From positions 28,510,817 through 28,574,816 of the forward strand of contig JAVGWX010000011.1 in assembly GCA_036924085.1 (NCBI GenBank): a stretch of 64,000 nt of DNA, read 5' to 3'. The notes below the pieces were generated by a model that saw only the letters and a program-made list of their open reading frames with translations, had not been told where the DNA came from and did no database searches. The translations under genes were made by a program, and so were the position numbers. Of this stretch, positions 32,346 through 41,900 are shown in pieces. The stretch's first letter is position 1; the number at the start of each line of letters is the position of its first letter. This DNA comes from Ariolimax columbianus (lineage: Eukaryota; Mollusca; Gastropoda; Stylommatophora; Arionidae).

Positions 32346-32769
32346 GGATGTAGCTCTAGAAATGTAAATTGAGATCCAGTGGCATAAAGCGAACGCAATT
32401 ACATACCAACTATCAATATTATTGAATGGGGAAAAAACATGAAAAAAATTGTAAAAGTTGATAACGGTTGAGTTTAATCCAAATTTTAAAATGGCTGTCA
32501 GATACCGCACAGAGACGAGAGCACAAACAAAACCTACGTTACGACCAATAGGCCTTCATCAGGGACAACAATACTGAACTGACAAATCAACATATAAGAA
32601 AAAAATGGCCAACTTATCTGATAGTAGACCCAGTCTGTCTAAGCGACCGGTTGGGCCAGATGCTTGACTGAAAATGAATGGGAGCGATCAAATAAGGTGG
32701 CCAGGAGAGCGTAAGAAATATTATTGAAACACCCTAAAATTAATATCTGCACTAAAAGACTAAAACTGA
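32346..32769. other. No recognisable gene
   Basis: AT-rich unique-looking sequence with short frames and no motifs. Confidence 0.45.
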
Positions 32770-33060
32770 TCAACAGTACCAAACGTTGACTTTAAGAAAC
32801 TATCTATTGAGAAACTTCACGACATGTAAAATGAGATGCCTCCGGTACACCATCAATGTAACTAGCAGAGACAAAATGCTGATTGAAGAGATGCGAAACA
32901 TTGAAGCACGACCATTTGCCGAATATATCGACGAGGGACAAAATGGTTTGACTACTTAATGAGAATACAACCTGACCAACTACCTCTATGCGCCTATAAC
33001 GCACGACGATCGAGTATTCGCAACCGCGGCAGACCGAAAACTAGATGGATAGATGAAATG
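32770..33060 (+). pseudogene. LINE L-D-like, RT C-terminal fragment
   Basis: Plus-strand reading 'CKMRCLRYTINVTSRDKM' (the CxMRCLRKxxGVTRxD block), 'EARPFAEYIDEGQ', and after a stop 'IRNRGRPKTRWIDEM' (GRPxxRWxDxx closing block). The active site is missing. It ends where a minus-strand RNase H-type LINE begins. Confidence 0.75.
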
Positions 33061-33064
33061 TTTC

Positions 33065-33620
33065 GGTTTTTCTAAATCGGCTTGGGATCTTCTCCTTCTT
33101 CGTTCATCCTCAGATCAAGGTTCCGGTTTCTTTTACAAAGGACATCGTTGTTTGTAAGGCTGTTTCATATCAATACAGCTTTTGTCTGTTGTCTGCCTCA
33201 AGAGACCAACATTGTTTTCTCTTTTCCTGCGTGAGCATGCAACTTTGTAGTATGTGTTCGACGGTCATGCTATGCTCCCCATATGGACACTTGTCATCTG
33301 TCCCAATCCTCGTTTTGTTGTAAACATGACACTTGAGTCTGTTAGGCCCAGTTCTCAGCCTGAAGATGATGACTTGCTCTTCTCTAGTTGAGTTAAAGTA
33401 GCTATCTTCGTTTCAGAAGTCAGGGTGTTGATCAGCCCATTTTCCCCCGAAGTTGGCTTCAATTATGGTCTTGGCCTCATTATATTTAATGCTCAGGTCT
33501 GTTTGTGGGGATGTTCCTCCACAATTTGTTAGTTTGTCAGCAGAATCCACTGTATGACCAACCTTGGGTGTTCTGATGAAAGCTGTGTCAGGGAGAACAT
33601 ACACTGTTCGAGACGGCATG
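33065..33620 (-). pseudogene. RNase H-type LINE (L-A-like), C-terminal fragment
   Basis: Minus strand: 'DLSIKYNEAKTIIEANFGGK' (counterpart of the SVTYEESKRLIRARYMTKW stretch in L-A), then 'EDSYFNSTREEQVIIFRLRT' running into GPNRLKCHVYNKTRIG, then C..G...MTVEHILQSC. It parallels L-A residue for residue in order but is well diverged. The upstream RNase H is absent. Confidence 0.78.
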
Positions 33621-34329
33621 GGATGACGACTACATCAGCGACCTAATACATCCAGATTACATATAGATACACACACCCGACAATACACTGGCCAATACAT
33701 CTTGATATCGCTCAAAGGACTACGGTATGCGGTGGAAAGGGCGTGCCTTCGCCAGTAGAATCCGGAAAGCAAACCTTTAATTTTTTGTTTAAGCAGACAG
33801 AAAACTGCGTCTCCCCACGCGCCTCAACACCAGTGCAAATACATGATAAGATAATTTAACTTACGTCTAAGACCCGCGACAATATACTTACGGCTCTACA
33901 CTGAGAGCCAGCCCCCAATGCAACAATTCGTTTATAAATTTTCTTAGATGTTGCAAACATTGCAAATTTCTGAGGTAATATTGGCTCCAGAACTCCAAAA
34001 AAACACAAACTCTTTGGTTTATGGCATTCGATTTAAACAGCCCGTCACGCTGGAATCGATGCAGCCATGGACAAAGGTGACCTTCAAAGAGAGCTGGGAT
34101 GACGAGTTAATAGACACAGCGGAGACATTTTGAAAGAAGAGGCATTCCGTCAATGTTCGTGGGTTGTTGAGAAGTCTCAGACGATCTCAGTCATCAGATG
34201 GTAGCAAGTTAGGAGAGGGGGAGACAGAGAAAAAACATTGAGAGGTGAAGAAAAGGAAATAAAGAAATGAGTAGTAAATAATAAATGATATCCAACAACT
34301 CTCCCCTGTATTAAAGCTTACAAACAGGC
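33621..34329. other. Unassigned sequence with dispersed repeat R5
   Basis: Repeat R5 ('gactacggt', 'ggtggaaa', 'ctycgccagtagaa', 'aagcaaac') lies at about 33718-33783 and recurs at about 34855-34920. 'agacagaaaactgcgtctcc' (33796-33815) also resembles the 3' end of L-D near 20.43 kb. No gene. Confidence 0.5.
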
Positions 34330-34610
34330 GAGGGGAACACAAACGCTAGTCCAGCCAGGCACAACATACTGACCGGAACGTCTGGTCAGTGCCAGGAACA
34401 ATATACTGACCAAGACCACTATCTCGTATTCATGTAGCGTTCCCTGGAAACAGGCTGTTTTCAAGGCAGCATGGCTGATGAGATATGGATCAACGTGATC
34501 CCCGTAGTATTGATCATCACACAGATGAAACCAAGCATAGCCTAACTTCCTGGAGGGCCGCGAATCGTCTTCATCAGCATGCACGGAATGTGAAAGAGAA
34601 CATAATCTCA
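34330..34610 (+). mobile_element. V-rep element, tail missing
   Basis: Starts 'gaggggaacacaaacgctag', has one and a half internal repeats ('caacatactgacc', 'caatatactgacc'), and the body 'tccctggaaacaggctgtttt', 'gatcaacgtgatccccgtag', 'agatgaaaccaagcatagcc' and 'cttcatcagcatgcac'. The CAA tail is not visible. Confidence 0.78.
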
Positions 34611-35269
34611 ACATGAGGGAGGGGCTCACCCTGGGGGCAACTCTTCCCTTCTCTCTCTTCTCACCTCACTCTATTTCATTTGACTCTGTCCAACAGTCAC
34701 ACTCTTGTACAACTTTCACACGCACCCTCATGATGAGGCTCTTCCATTGCACTTTGGTTGGGCTAGCTTCTGAGGGCGCACAAACCTAGCATAGGTACAT
34801 ACAGATGCACACATGCATCCAAGCACTGGTTTATGCGTCCTGCTATCGCCCAATTGACTACGGTCTGGGGTGGAAAATGACGCGCCTCCGCCAGTAGAAA
34901 CTAGTGAGGCAAACATCTAAGCAACAACAAAACAAAGTATTGCTTTCCTTTTTTGAGCGTTTCTTTATTTTATGTAGCTTCTGGACTTGATATCTTCTCA
35001 GCATCCTCATTAAACAAATATTTCCACCTCACTTTTTATTTGAACCATTCTCTACCTTTCTATGTTCAATCACCCGCTGGTTCTTGCACGGCCTTTTCAG
35101 GTGTTTGTTTTGTGCACCCCAGAGCTGATCTCGCTCACATTAGTGCCATCTCTTTATCCGTTGCCATCTCAATTGTTTTCTGAATAGACACACTACGTCA
35201 ATGCTCTTCAACATGGGAGCTTTAAGCTTTCAGGTGGACGCTAGCAGAATAATGGCATTCTGTATTTTA
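34611..35269. other. No recognisable gene; R5 copy
   Basis: A second R5 copy lies at about 34855-34920. A minus-strand LINE C-terminal piece may be present at 34.94-35.19 kb (a 'KVRWKYLFNEDAEKIS' reading), but I cannot place it in a family. Confidence 0.4.
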
Positions 35270-35334
35270 AAATATATTATTATTACTATTATTATTACTA
35301 TTATTATTACTATTATTATTACTATTATTTTTAT
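35270..35334. repeat. (ATT)n/ACT microsatellite
   Basis: Repeating 'attattattact' (12-bp) over about 60 bp, directly 5' of an L-B fragment. Confidence 0.9.
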
Positions 35335-35680
35335 GACAATGCAGAGGTTACACAACCTGAGAAAACTATGGCAGAATACCAGCAAAATAACAAAATTGAA
35401 AATTTTGAGAACCTGTGTTTTTCCTATGACAACCTACGGCTGGGAAACATGGACAGTTACAGAAACCTCAGGGATGAGAATCGAGTTCTTCGAGTTGAAA
35501 TGTTTTATAAAGGTTTTTAGAATACTACGGAACGAAAAAAGAAGAATGCAGACATTTGACAAGAGTTTGGCATAGAGGAGACCTGGTTCATAAATTCCAT
35601 CACGAACGTAAAATATAAATATTTTGGCGACATCAAAAGATACGAAGGTCTTGAGAGAACGGCAATGAAAGGTATGGTGC
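35335..35680 (+). pseudogene. LINE L-B, 5' part (split by V-rep)
   Basis: Plus strand: 'MQRLHNLRKLWQNTSKITKL' and 'CVFPMTTYGWETWTVTETS', 'FIKVFRILRNEKRRMQTFD', collinear with 15.8-16.1 kb of the long L-B copy. It ends at 'gtatggtgc' (35672-35680), the target-site copy at the V-rep junction; the sequence continues at 36423. Confidence 0.85.
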
Positions 35681-36413
35681 GGGGAGGAAGACTAAAGTCT
35701 GTTCAGGCAAAATATACTGATCAGACATGTTAGTTAGGGTCACACAAAATATATTGATCAGACATGTTAGTCGGGGTCACACAAAATATATTGATCAGAC
35801 ATGTTAGTCAGGGTCACACAAAATATATTGATCAGACATGTTAGTCAGGATCACACAAAATATATTGATCAGACATGTTAGTCAGGGTCACACAAAATAT
35901 ATTGATCAGACATGTTAGTCAGGGTCACACAAAATATATTGATCAGGCATGTTAGTCAGGGTCACACACAATATATTGATCAGACATGTTAGTCAGGGTC
36001 ACACAAAATATATTGATCAGGCATGTTAGTCAGGGTCACACAAAATATATTGATCAGACATGTTAGTCAGGGTCACACAAAATATATTGATCACACACGT
36101 TAGTCAGGGTCAGGCCAAATATACTGTGAAAGACCCTCACGTTGACTACCCTGCCGTCCTCCCTGGTAACTTGCTGTTTTCATGGCAACCTGGCTATCAA
36201 GGTGATGGATCGACATAATCTCCGTAGTAGTGAGCGATACGCAGATGGGACCAAGCATAGCACAGCTACCTGGAGGACTCCGGTTCACCCTCTTCCACTC
36301 TCGGGATGGGAGTAAGGCTACAACAACCCGCTACTTAACGTCCCTTTTAGGGCGCATAAAAGAGTAATATTACTCATTGTGGACATTCAACAGCAACAAC
36401 AACAACAACAAAA
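35681..36413 (+). mobile_element. V-rep element with 37-bp array, inserted in L-B (9-bp TSD)
   Basis: A 733-bp V-rep with both ends defined by the duplication gtatggtgc (35672-35680; 36414-36422). Start: 'ggggaggaagactaaagtct'. An 11-unit 37-bp array follows, then the body ('cctggtaacttgctgttttc', 'ggatcgacataatctccgta', 'gtagtgagcgatacgcagat', 'ccaagcatagcacagc'), 'ttactcattgtgg', and a (CAA)n tail ending in AAA. This copy shows that the element, with array, is a retroposition unit with an A-rich/CAA tail and no terminal inverted repeats. Confidence 0.92.
35705..36110. repeat. 37-bp tandem array inside V-rep (11 units)
   Basis: Successive 'gatca' starts lie exactly 37 bp apart from 35719 to 36089 with no indel. 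The unit is 'tgatcagacatgttagtcag' plus 'ggtcacacaaaatatat'. Units are nearly identical, so expansion is recent. Confidence 0.97.
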
Positions 36414-36605
36414 GTATGGTGCCGGAAAAGAGAGGTAGAATCAGACCAAGCAGATGAGGGTACCAAGATGTCAAGTAATGCTTGGGCATGACTCTGGAGC
36501 AGGCTTGAGCTTTGACAAAAGATCGAGTTTCTTTCAAACGGACTGTGATGGGAGCGACGTTATGCAAAGGACATGTCACATGATGATGATAACGATGTAG
36601 TACAA
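36414..36605 (+). pseudogene. LINE L-B, 3' part (split by V-rep)
   Basis: Resumes L-B after the V-rep: GMVPEKRGRIRPSR-like (GKRGRGRPRRR in the long copy), then the C-terminal and 3' end 'gggagcgacgttatgcaaag' and 'gacatgtcac' followed by an ATGATGATG tail. Confidence 0.85.
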
Positions 36606-36639
36606 ACATTCAAACTTACTCAGACTTAGTATTCGACAG

Positions 36640-36934
36640 CCAAATTGTCTTCAGTTTCAATTTTAGGGGTAGTTTATGTAAAATTTACCCTCACGAAAAT
36701 GATAAAAGTGGGCGCCAAGTATAAGATGGCTGCACTACGTGAAAAAAATTGCAGAATCTGTCATGACCAGGAGGAAACAGTCAAGCACCTCTTCTCCAGG
36801 GTTAGCCGATCTACGAAACCGGCTGCTCTCACCACGCCACACCATGTACACTTTACACATCACCACAGCTGAGGATAACGTGTGCGTTTGTCCGTCAGGC
36901 TTTACGTTACCAAGAGCTACCAGCTCACGGCTAA
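36640..36934. other. Unassigned; possible LINE zinc-knuckle scrap
   Basis: A short plus frame reads 'NCRICHDQEETVKHLF', which resembles the CxxC...H end of some LINE ORFs. Too short to classify. Confidence 0.35.
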
Positions 36935-37200
36935 AGGGATTATATCATCATCTTCATCTTTATCATTATCATCGCTTGATGTGGTCGAAAAACCTAAGTT
37001 TACGAGACATAACGTGGTTTATAAGCCAGTTCTCTTCGACATTATACAGATCTTGCAGGATGGCTTTATTTGTTATTTTCTTTACGCAAGGTATGTTGAG
37101 GATTCTCCTGTAGCAATTCGTTTCGAAAGCGCCGATCATCTTTTTTTATATTTATGTCATGGTCCATGTCTCGCTTTCGTACAGGCGTATATCGTATATA
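36935..37200 (-). pseudogene. L-B-like LINE, 3' end
   Basis: Minus-strand piece in the L-B 3' context: plus-strand 'ttgatgtggtc', 'aagccagttctc', 'aggatggctttatttg' and 'ttgaggattctcctgtagca' match the order seen at 15.79-15.92 kb, with a CAT-rich (ATG on minus) tail at 36944-36975. Well diverged from L-B proper. Confidence 0.6.
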
Positions 37201-37204
37201 AGCG

Positions 37205-37282
37205 ATATAAGTAAGTAGCATGTTATTTACAGAACCTAGCTTCTTACAACCGGCGACCTATTTGGCTGTTATAAGTTTCTTG
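37205..37282 (-). mobile_element. SINE S3, 3' part (split by V-rep)
   Basis: Minus strand; 'gtagcatgttatttacagaa' and 'ccggcgacctatttggctgt' match 40.22-40.26 kb. It ends at gtttcttg (37275-37282), the first copy of the duplication produced by the V-rep insertion. Confidence 0.85.
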
Positions 37283-37625
37283 GGGAAGAAAGACTAACTT
37301 CTGGTCAGGCACAACATACTGATCAGACATATTAGTCAGGGTCAGGCAAAATATAATGGCCAAGACCCTCACCTTGGTTTCCACACAGTCCTTAACGGAA
37401 ACGGTTTTCATGGTAGCCTCTCTAAGGAGGTGAGGGATCACCGTAGTAGTGAGCGACTCGCAGATGAATCCAAGCATAGCACAACCGCCTAGAGAATCCC
37501 GGTCATCCTTCATCAGCACGCCCGGGAAGTGAGGAAAGCTACGACAACCCGCCACTTAACGTCCTTTTTACGCCTCACAGAAGAGTAATCCTGCTCAAGT
37601 GGGCATTCAACGTCAACAACAAACT
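37283..37625 (+). mobile_element. V-rep element, 343 bp, inserted in S3 (8-bp TSD)
   Basis: The reference short form. Start 'gggaagaaagactaacttct'. It has one and a half internal units ('aacatactgatcagacatat', 'caaaatataatggccaagac'), the standard body, then 'ctcaagtgggcattcaacg' and a short CAA tail. Flanked by gtttcttg at 37275-37282 and 37626-37633, each continuous with the interrupted S3 on either side. Confidence 0.92.
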
Positions 37626-37790
37626 GTTTCTTGTGTGCTGTACGGTAGATTGCCATTACTTTCCGTACGTGGAGGAGCGAAACAAAACCATGTCTGCTAA
37701 ACTGGACACGAGCCTAATTCAAACTTTGTGCGCTGGGATTGCGAAACGGACGCTTCATCCCTAGGCCACGCAGCCTCAATATAAGCGATA
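37626..37790 (-). mobile_element. SINE S3, 5' part (split by V-rep)
   Basis: Minus strand; body 'ttgccattactttccgtacg' and 'tggaggagcgaaac', 'tctgctaaactggacac', then the tRNA-like head region ('gcgctgggattgcgaaacgg', 'ggccacgcagcct'). Matches the head of the 61.7-kb copy in reverse. Box B is diverged. Confidence 0.8.
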
Positions 37791-37910
37791 CAGAGGGTAA
37801 TCATGAAGTATGAAATACATATAGATGCTTACAAGATATATCCCTCGACCAGCATCAAGCATTTCCAACCATTGTCGCTGCAGTGCCATCGGTATACGAT
37901 TTTTGAAGGA
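37791..37910. other. No feature seen
   Basis: Short spacer between S3 and S2. Confidence 0.5.
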
Positions 37911-38250
37911 ATGGCTTGGCTTCGTTCGATCTCAATCTCCCGCTACCAAACCCTGAAAGGGCTTAAGTAGCAGAATGTAGTCCAGAGAACGGAATGCGTT
38001 GTGTCGTAGTTTACAGCTTGCCTGCGATATTTGCACCTTTCGGTCCAACACATCCTTCAGCAAGCATTTTTTGAGTACCGGGTTAGCATTCCCTCTTCGA
38101 TCTCTTCTCCTAAGCCAGTCTGCCCTGCTGCATCCTATTATCCAGGATCACCTCGTGGAGGTGTAGAAGGGTCTTGGCAGGTCCGGTTTGCCGGCCCTGA
38201 CGCTAGCAGTCAGATATGGGTAGCTGACCACTGCAGTCCATGCGCTGCTC
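37911..38250 (-). mobile_element. SINE-like S2
   Basis: Nearly identical, over about 300 bp, to 56.20-56.53 kb: 'gtagtttacagcttg', 'tgcgatatttgcacctttcgg', 'aagcattttttgagtaccgg', 'gtagaagggtcttggcag'. On the minus strand it contains the conserved core shared with S2b. No clear Pol III promoter is seen at its 5' end (high-coordinate side). Confidence 0.85.
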
Positions 38251-38599
38251 AGCATCATGATAGACAAGAAGCTTGTCAAGGAGCAGGCATGTTTCAGACC
38301 TGGAAGATCATGCTGCAGCCAAATCTTCATTCTCAAACAACTAATCGGGAACCAGTGTGAACGCAAGCAGATCACAGGAGTGATTTATATCGATCTAAAT
38401 GCAGCATATGATAGTTCAAACATCGTAAGCTGCTGACAAAACTATTTTCTATGACCATTTTTTGGCATCTCACCAACCGTATCATATGACTCTTGCAGAA
38501 TAAACGGTTCTATGTTATTTTGGTGGTGGTCGGCTTGGGTTGGGGTGAGGAGAAGAGGAGGGGGGTAGCCGAAGGTAAAATATCAATTTTAAAGAAAAA
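38251..38599. other. No recognisable gene
   Basis: Spacer; includes a G-rich stretch at about 38520-38570. No coding features. Confidence 0.45.
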
Positions 38600-38847
38600 C
38601 TGACCTGACACAGGTAATCTTCCTAGCATATGTGCGTTAAACGACTGTTGTTCCTCCATTGTAATCGATAAGGACCACTTTGTCAATATTCACTGTTCAC
38701 ATGAGTTTGAAGATGGCGAAATAAGCCAATCCGAGCCCTGAACTGTCTGCTTCACTTTGTACAAGAAACTATGATACCCTCTTCCACAAGAATGCTTTGC
38801 ACACCATCCATGATGGTTTGAATGTTCCAGGCACCAAATATTCAAGA
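38600..38847 (-). pseudogene. L-A-like LINE, C-terminal fragment
   Basis: Homologous to 46.03-46.20 kb: plus-strand 'gtaatcgataaggaccacttt' vs 'gtaatggacgaggactacttt', 'agatggcgaaataagccaa', 'ccttccacaagaatg' in the same order. On the minus strand this is the degraded FRLRTGH region of an RNase H-type LINE. The mariner lies directly next to it. Confidence 0.6.
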
Positions 38848-38914
38848 GGCTTGTCATAAGTCTTTACTCTGTCATAAAGGAGTAGGAGGAAAAAAAATGA
38901 AATTTGGCACAGTG
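38848..38914. repeat. Mariner left terminal inverted repeat
   Basis: Reads 'ggcttgtcataagtcttta', then 'aaggagtaggagg' and 'gaaatttggcaca'. The reverse complement of the right end (40157 back to about 40095) gives 'ggcttctcataagtcttta', 'aaggagtaggagg' and 'gaaatttggcaca'. Roughly 65 bp with few mismatches. Confidence 0.88.
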
Positions 38915-40092
38915 CTTATTCCTTCTCAATGTAGTCACCACCTGAATTTATACATTTCTCCCATCTCTGCGTGACCTTGAAAAAACCTTCAGAATAAAGT
39001 AACCTATTTTTCGAACCAAACCAGTTATCACAAGTCAATATGACATCTTCGTCACTGTCAAAATTATTTCCTTTGAGCTATTTTTTAAGTTTTGGAAAAA
39101 GAAAAAAGTCTGATGTAGCTAAATCCGGAGAATATGGTAAGTGTTGAAAAATTTCAATATTTAAATCGTTGGCTGTTTGTAACACAAGCCTTGCTTTGTG
39201 GGAGGGTGCGTTGTCTTGAAGCAAAGGCAGCATTTTTTTTCTGGTCAGTCTTTCGTATTTTGGTAAGGAGATCTGCATAATATTGCTAATTAGCCGTGTT
39301 GACATGAGGCCGGTAATCTTTCAATATGACACCTTTGACACCCCCACCTCCCCCCAAAAAAACAAAACAAAAAAAACAAACAGCCAGCATGACTTTTCTT
39401 GCAGATTTCTGTGCTCTTGGCTTGACATGTGTTGGTGAGCCTGGGGTTTTCCGCTGCATGCTGGAAATTTTGGGTTCTGGGTCATAATGGTGAACCCAAA
39501 TCTCATCTACTGTCACCATGATCGGCAACATGTTTTTCGACCGACACATTTTGAACAACTGGCCACAGCAATCAACCCTCGTTTGTTTCTGTTCACATGT
39601 CAGCAGACGAGGGACCTAGCGGGCAAACACTTTTCTCATGTTCAGTCTGTTGTGTACAATTCTAAAAACTGTACTTTCATTCAGTTTTGCTGACCTAGAT
39701 ATCTCTGCAATTATCATTTTCCTATCCTGGTCAATGATTTTCTTCACGCTTGCAGCATTTTCACCGCTGCACTCTGACGATGGTCTTCCTGATCTTAAAA
39801 GATCAAAAACATGGGAACGGCCACACTTAAACTGCATACACCAGTTTTTATACAGAAGCATACGAAAGACAGAATTTCTCAAACACTGGTTCCACCTCCT
39901 GTAGGTGTTTTCTCCTGTGACATCAAACATTTTATCACAGTTCTGGCCTCTGATTTCTCCATTGTTCTGAAAAACCGTTAGACTAGCAGATGTGGTCAAT
40001 ACGGTGTGTTGCGCCATGCACCATACCGGGTAAACCCGTAGAGGAGGGAAATTCATACTTCTCAAGTCCAGTACAAATTGAATGAGCTACAT

Positions 40093-40157
40093 ATGTGCCA
40101 AATTTCAAATTTCTCCTCCTACTCCTTCATAATCAGGGTAAAGACTTATGAGAAGCC
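40093..40157. repeat. Mariner right terminal inverted repeat
   Basis: Reverse complement of the left end; contains 'tgtgccaaatttc', 'cctcctactcctt' and 'taaagacttatgagaagcc'. The exact TA target duplication outside the repeats is not clear. Confidence 0.88.
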
Positions 40158-40189
40158 ATTTGCAGAAGGCACTCTCTTTGTGCTTTTCA

Positions 40190-40420
40190 TAGTAGACAGT
40201 AGTGTAAATGTAAGTAGCATGTCCTTTTTGTAACCGCCAACCTATTTGACGGGTATACATTTCTTGGCAAGTATGCATTACGGAATGTTGCCATTACTTT
40301 TCGTACGTGGAGGAGCGAAAAAAACACGTGTCTGCCAAACTGGACACCGGAATGATTAGAACCGGGTGCGTTAGGATTGTGAAACGGACGCTTCACCCAA
40401 AGACCGAACAGCCTACATTG
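40190..40420 (-). mobile_element. SINE S3 (near-complete)
   Basis: Minus strand. The head (about 40420-40345) is tRNA-like but its box B reads 'GGTTCTAATCA'. Body: 'tggcagacacgtg', 'cgctcctccacgtacg', 'aagtaatggcaacattccg', 'cttgccaagaaatgtatac', 'caaataggttggcggtt'. The 3' end is 'acaaaaaggacatgctactt', similar to the L-B 3' end. Confidence 0.85.
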
Positions 40421-40469
40421 GACAGTGGTGTAACGAACGTGAAATTAAAACAAAGAGATGTGCACGAGA

Positions 40470-40625
40470 ATCTGATTAAAGTGAAGAGAGTTGCGCACCT
40501 CAGCCTTACTCTTTAATCCTTAACTACCTTGATTCAGGGGCAAGACATGGTCAAGTCGACTGAAGGCAGAAGAGGATGTAGATTTGTGTTAGGATTATCT
40601 CTCGAAGTCTTTACAACGATCATGT
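40470..40625 (+). repeat. Dispersed repeat R6
   Basis: 'gattaaagtgaagagagttgcg', 'ggggcaagacatggtcaag', 'gcagaagaggatgtagattt' match 3.04-3.18 kb and 61.92-62.01 kb. Unidentified. Confidence 0.65.
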
Positions 40626-40764
40626 TGGCAGTGGGGACTGAAATGGAGCCGGTGAGGTCACAAGCTTCTACTAAATTGTATCATCCCTACATAATTTGGC
40701 ATGCCTGAAATCCACTTGAGAAACTGGGGGTAATACCAACCAAATTGTGATGATGTCTTAGTCG
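40626..40764. other. No feature seen
   Basis: Short spacer. Confidence 0.5.
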
Positions 40765-41085
40765 ACCTGCACGTCTACATGGGCGGATGCCTCTGTGCAG
40801 GTATCAGCTGTGGCGTGAGCTAGATGTAGCTGGGAGGAGGATTTCCTGCTTAGTGGGCTAGGCTCGAGCAGCTTATTACTCTGCTGTGTTGGGACAAGTG
40901 CCGCATGAAGAGGGTGATTAATCGATGTGTCCATCTTAATAGACTAAAGCACAAAAGCCAAAGTAGACCCGCAGCCTATTAGGCAACATCTATGCTGCTC
41001 TTATCAAACCACCTAGCCATGGTCGGTGTTTTGCCATGCCACACAGTTGGTCGCCTCTTACGAGATACTTTCTGTGGAGCAATGC
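40765..41085 (-). repeat. Dispersed repeat R3
   Basis: Reverse-complement match to 4.48-4.80 kb: 'gatttcctgcttagtgggc', 'taggctcgagcagctta', 'ccacctagccatggtc', 'cacacagttggtcgcctctt'. Divergence from the other copy is considerable, so the family is old. Confidence 0.7.
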
Positions 41086-41214
41086 TGCTGTTCTTGTCTG
41101 TGTTATATGTGCACGAACTAAAGACAAAGTTAGAAGCACTTGTGTACATGGTCACTTACTAGACATCAACAATTTGTGACCGAAATTCATATGTGGAATC
41201 CGTCATGAGGATGC

Positions 41215-41690
41215 GTATAAGTAAGTAAGTAGCCCCTTTTGAGTCATGTCTGACTATAGGTTGATGCGACCTTGGAGTAGCAACCCTCTACTGAGTTTTT
41301 CGTTTGCCTTATCCCTGCGGCAATGTCTTTTAACTTCTCTGTGTTGCATTAGCCTATTTTCGCCTAGCCTGAGATAGCTCTTCAGGTTGCATCTCCATTT
41401 GGATCGGGCTGCAGCTACGTCTTCCTAAGAACCAGGTTCTTTATGTCCTGCTTATATGCGTCTTTGATCCTCATCTTTGGTCGGCAAGCTCTTCTTTTAC
41501 CACACGCTAGCTGTCCATAGAGAATATCTTTTGGGATGCGACCGTCTTCCATGCGACGAACATGACCAAGCCATCGGGGTCTTTGTTTTCTCAGGAGGGT
41601 GTACATTCTTGGAAGATTGGTGTGCGCAGAGCCCCCTATGTTCAACATTGGCCATTTGAGCCTATATAACATTTTAAACAAATGACTGGC
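41215..41690 (-). pseudogene. LINE L-G, RT C-terminal fragment
   Basis: The minus frame reads 'RPRWLGHVRRMEDGRIPKDI' and 'LYGQLACGKRRACRPKMRIK' then 'DAYKQDIKNLVL', the RWxGHVxRMxDxRxPKxxLYGEL...GxRxxGRPxxRFKD block of one LINE group. The 46.3-kb copy has the same block. Upstream RT and active site are missing. Confidence 0.8.
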
Positions 41691-41900
41691 TTCTTCTTCT
41701 TCTTCTTCTTCATCGTACGCTGTTTACAACGTTATTTACGTTGCACTGTTTTATTTTGTAAAGTCTGTGGCTCAGTGCATCCGATTTCAACAGGAGTTTC
41801 TGTAGGGATGCCCTCCTAAGCCTTTGGCTGTCCCCAGCCTAACTGCAAGGCAGCAGTTGTTTTTGGTCAGAGTTGTCTCTCTTAGGTAAGTTGTCTTGCA
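41691..41900 (-). mobile_element. SINE S2b copy with (GAA)n tail
   Basis: Minus strand: 'gaaatcggatgcactgagcc', 'acaaaataaaacagtgcaac' match 24.2 kb in order. The 3' end reads 'gcgtacgatgaagaagaag', very like the L-A 3' end ('gcttacgatgaagaagaagg' at 28.65 kb). The tRNA head is missing or beyond recognition. Confidence 0.72.

Larger units (their letters stand above)
38848..40157 (-). mobile_element. Mariner-family DNA transposon (DD34D), inactive
   Basis: About 1.31 kb with terminal inverted repeats. The transposase on the minus strand is in three frames. N-terminal part (40065-39616) has the helix-turn-helix region with 'SHVFDLLRSGRPS' (usual GRxS...DxxRSGRPS) and 'ISRSAKLNESTVFRI'. The middle (39558-39286) has 'VTVDEIWVHHYDPE', carrying the first catalytic Asp. 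The C-terminal part (39305-39078) has 'LLQDNAPSHKA' and 'PYSPDLATSDFFLFPKLKK'. Exactly 34 residues separate the second and third Asp, the mariner DD34D signature. Frameshifts and a C/A homopolymer-rich insertion near 39350-39385 break the gene. Confidence 0.93.
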
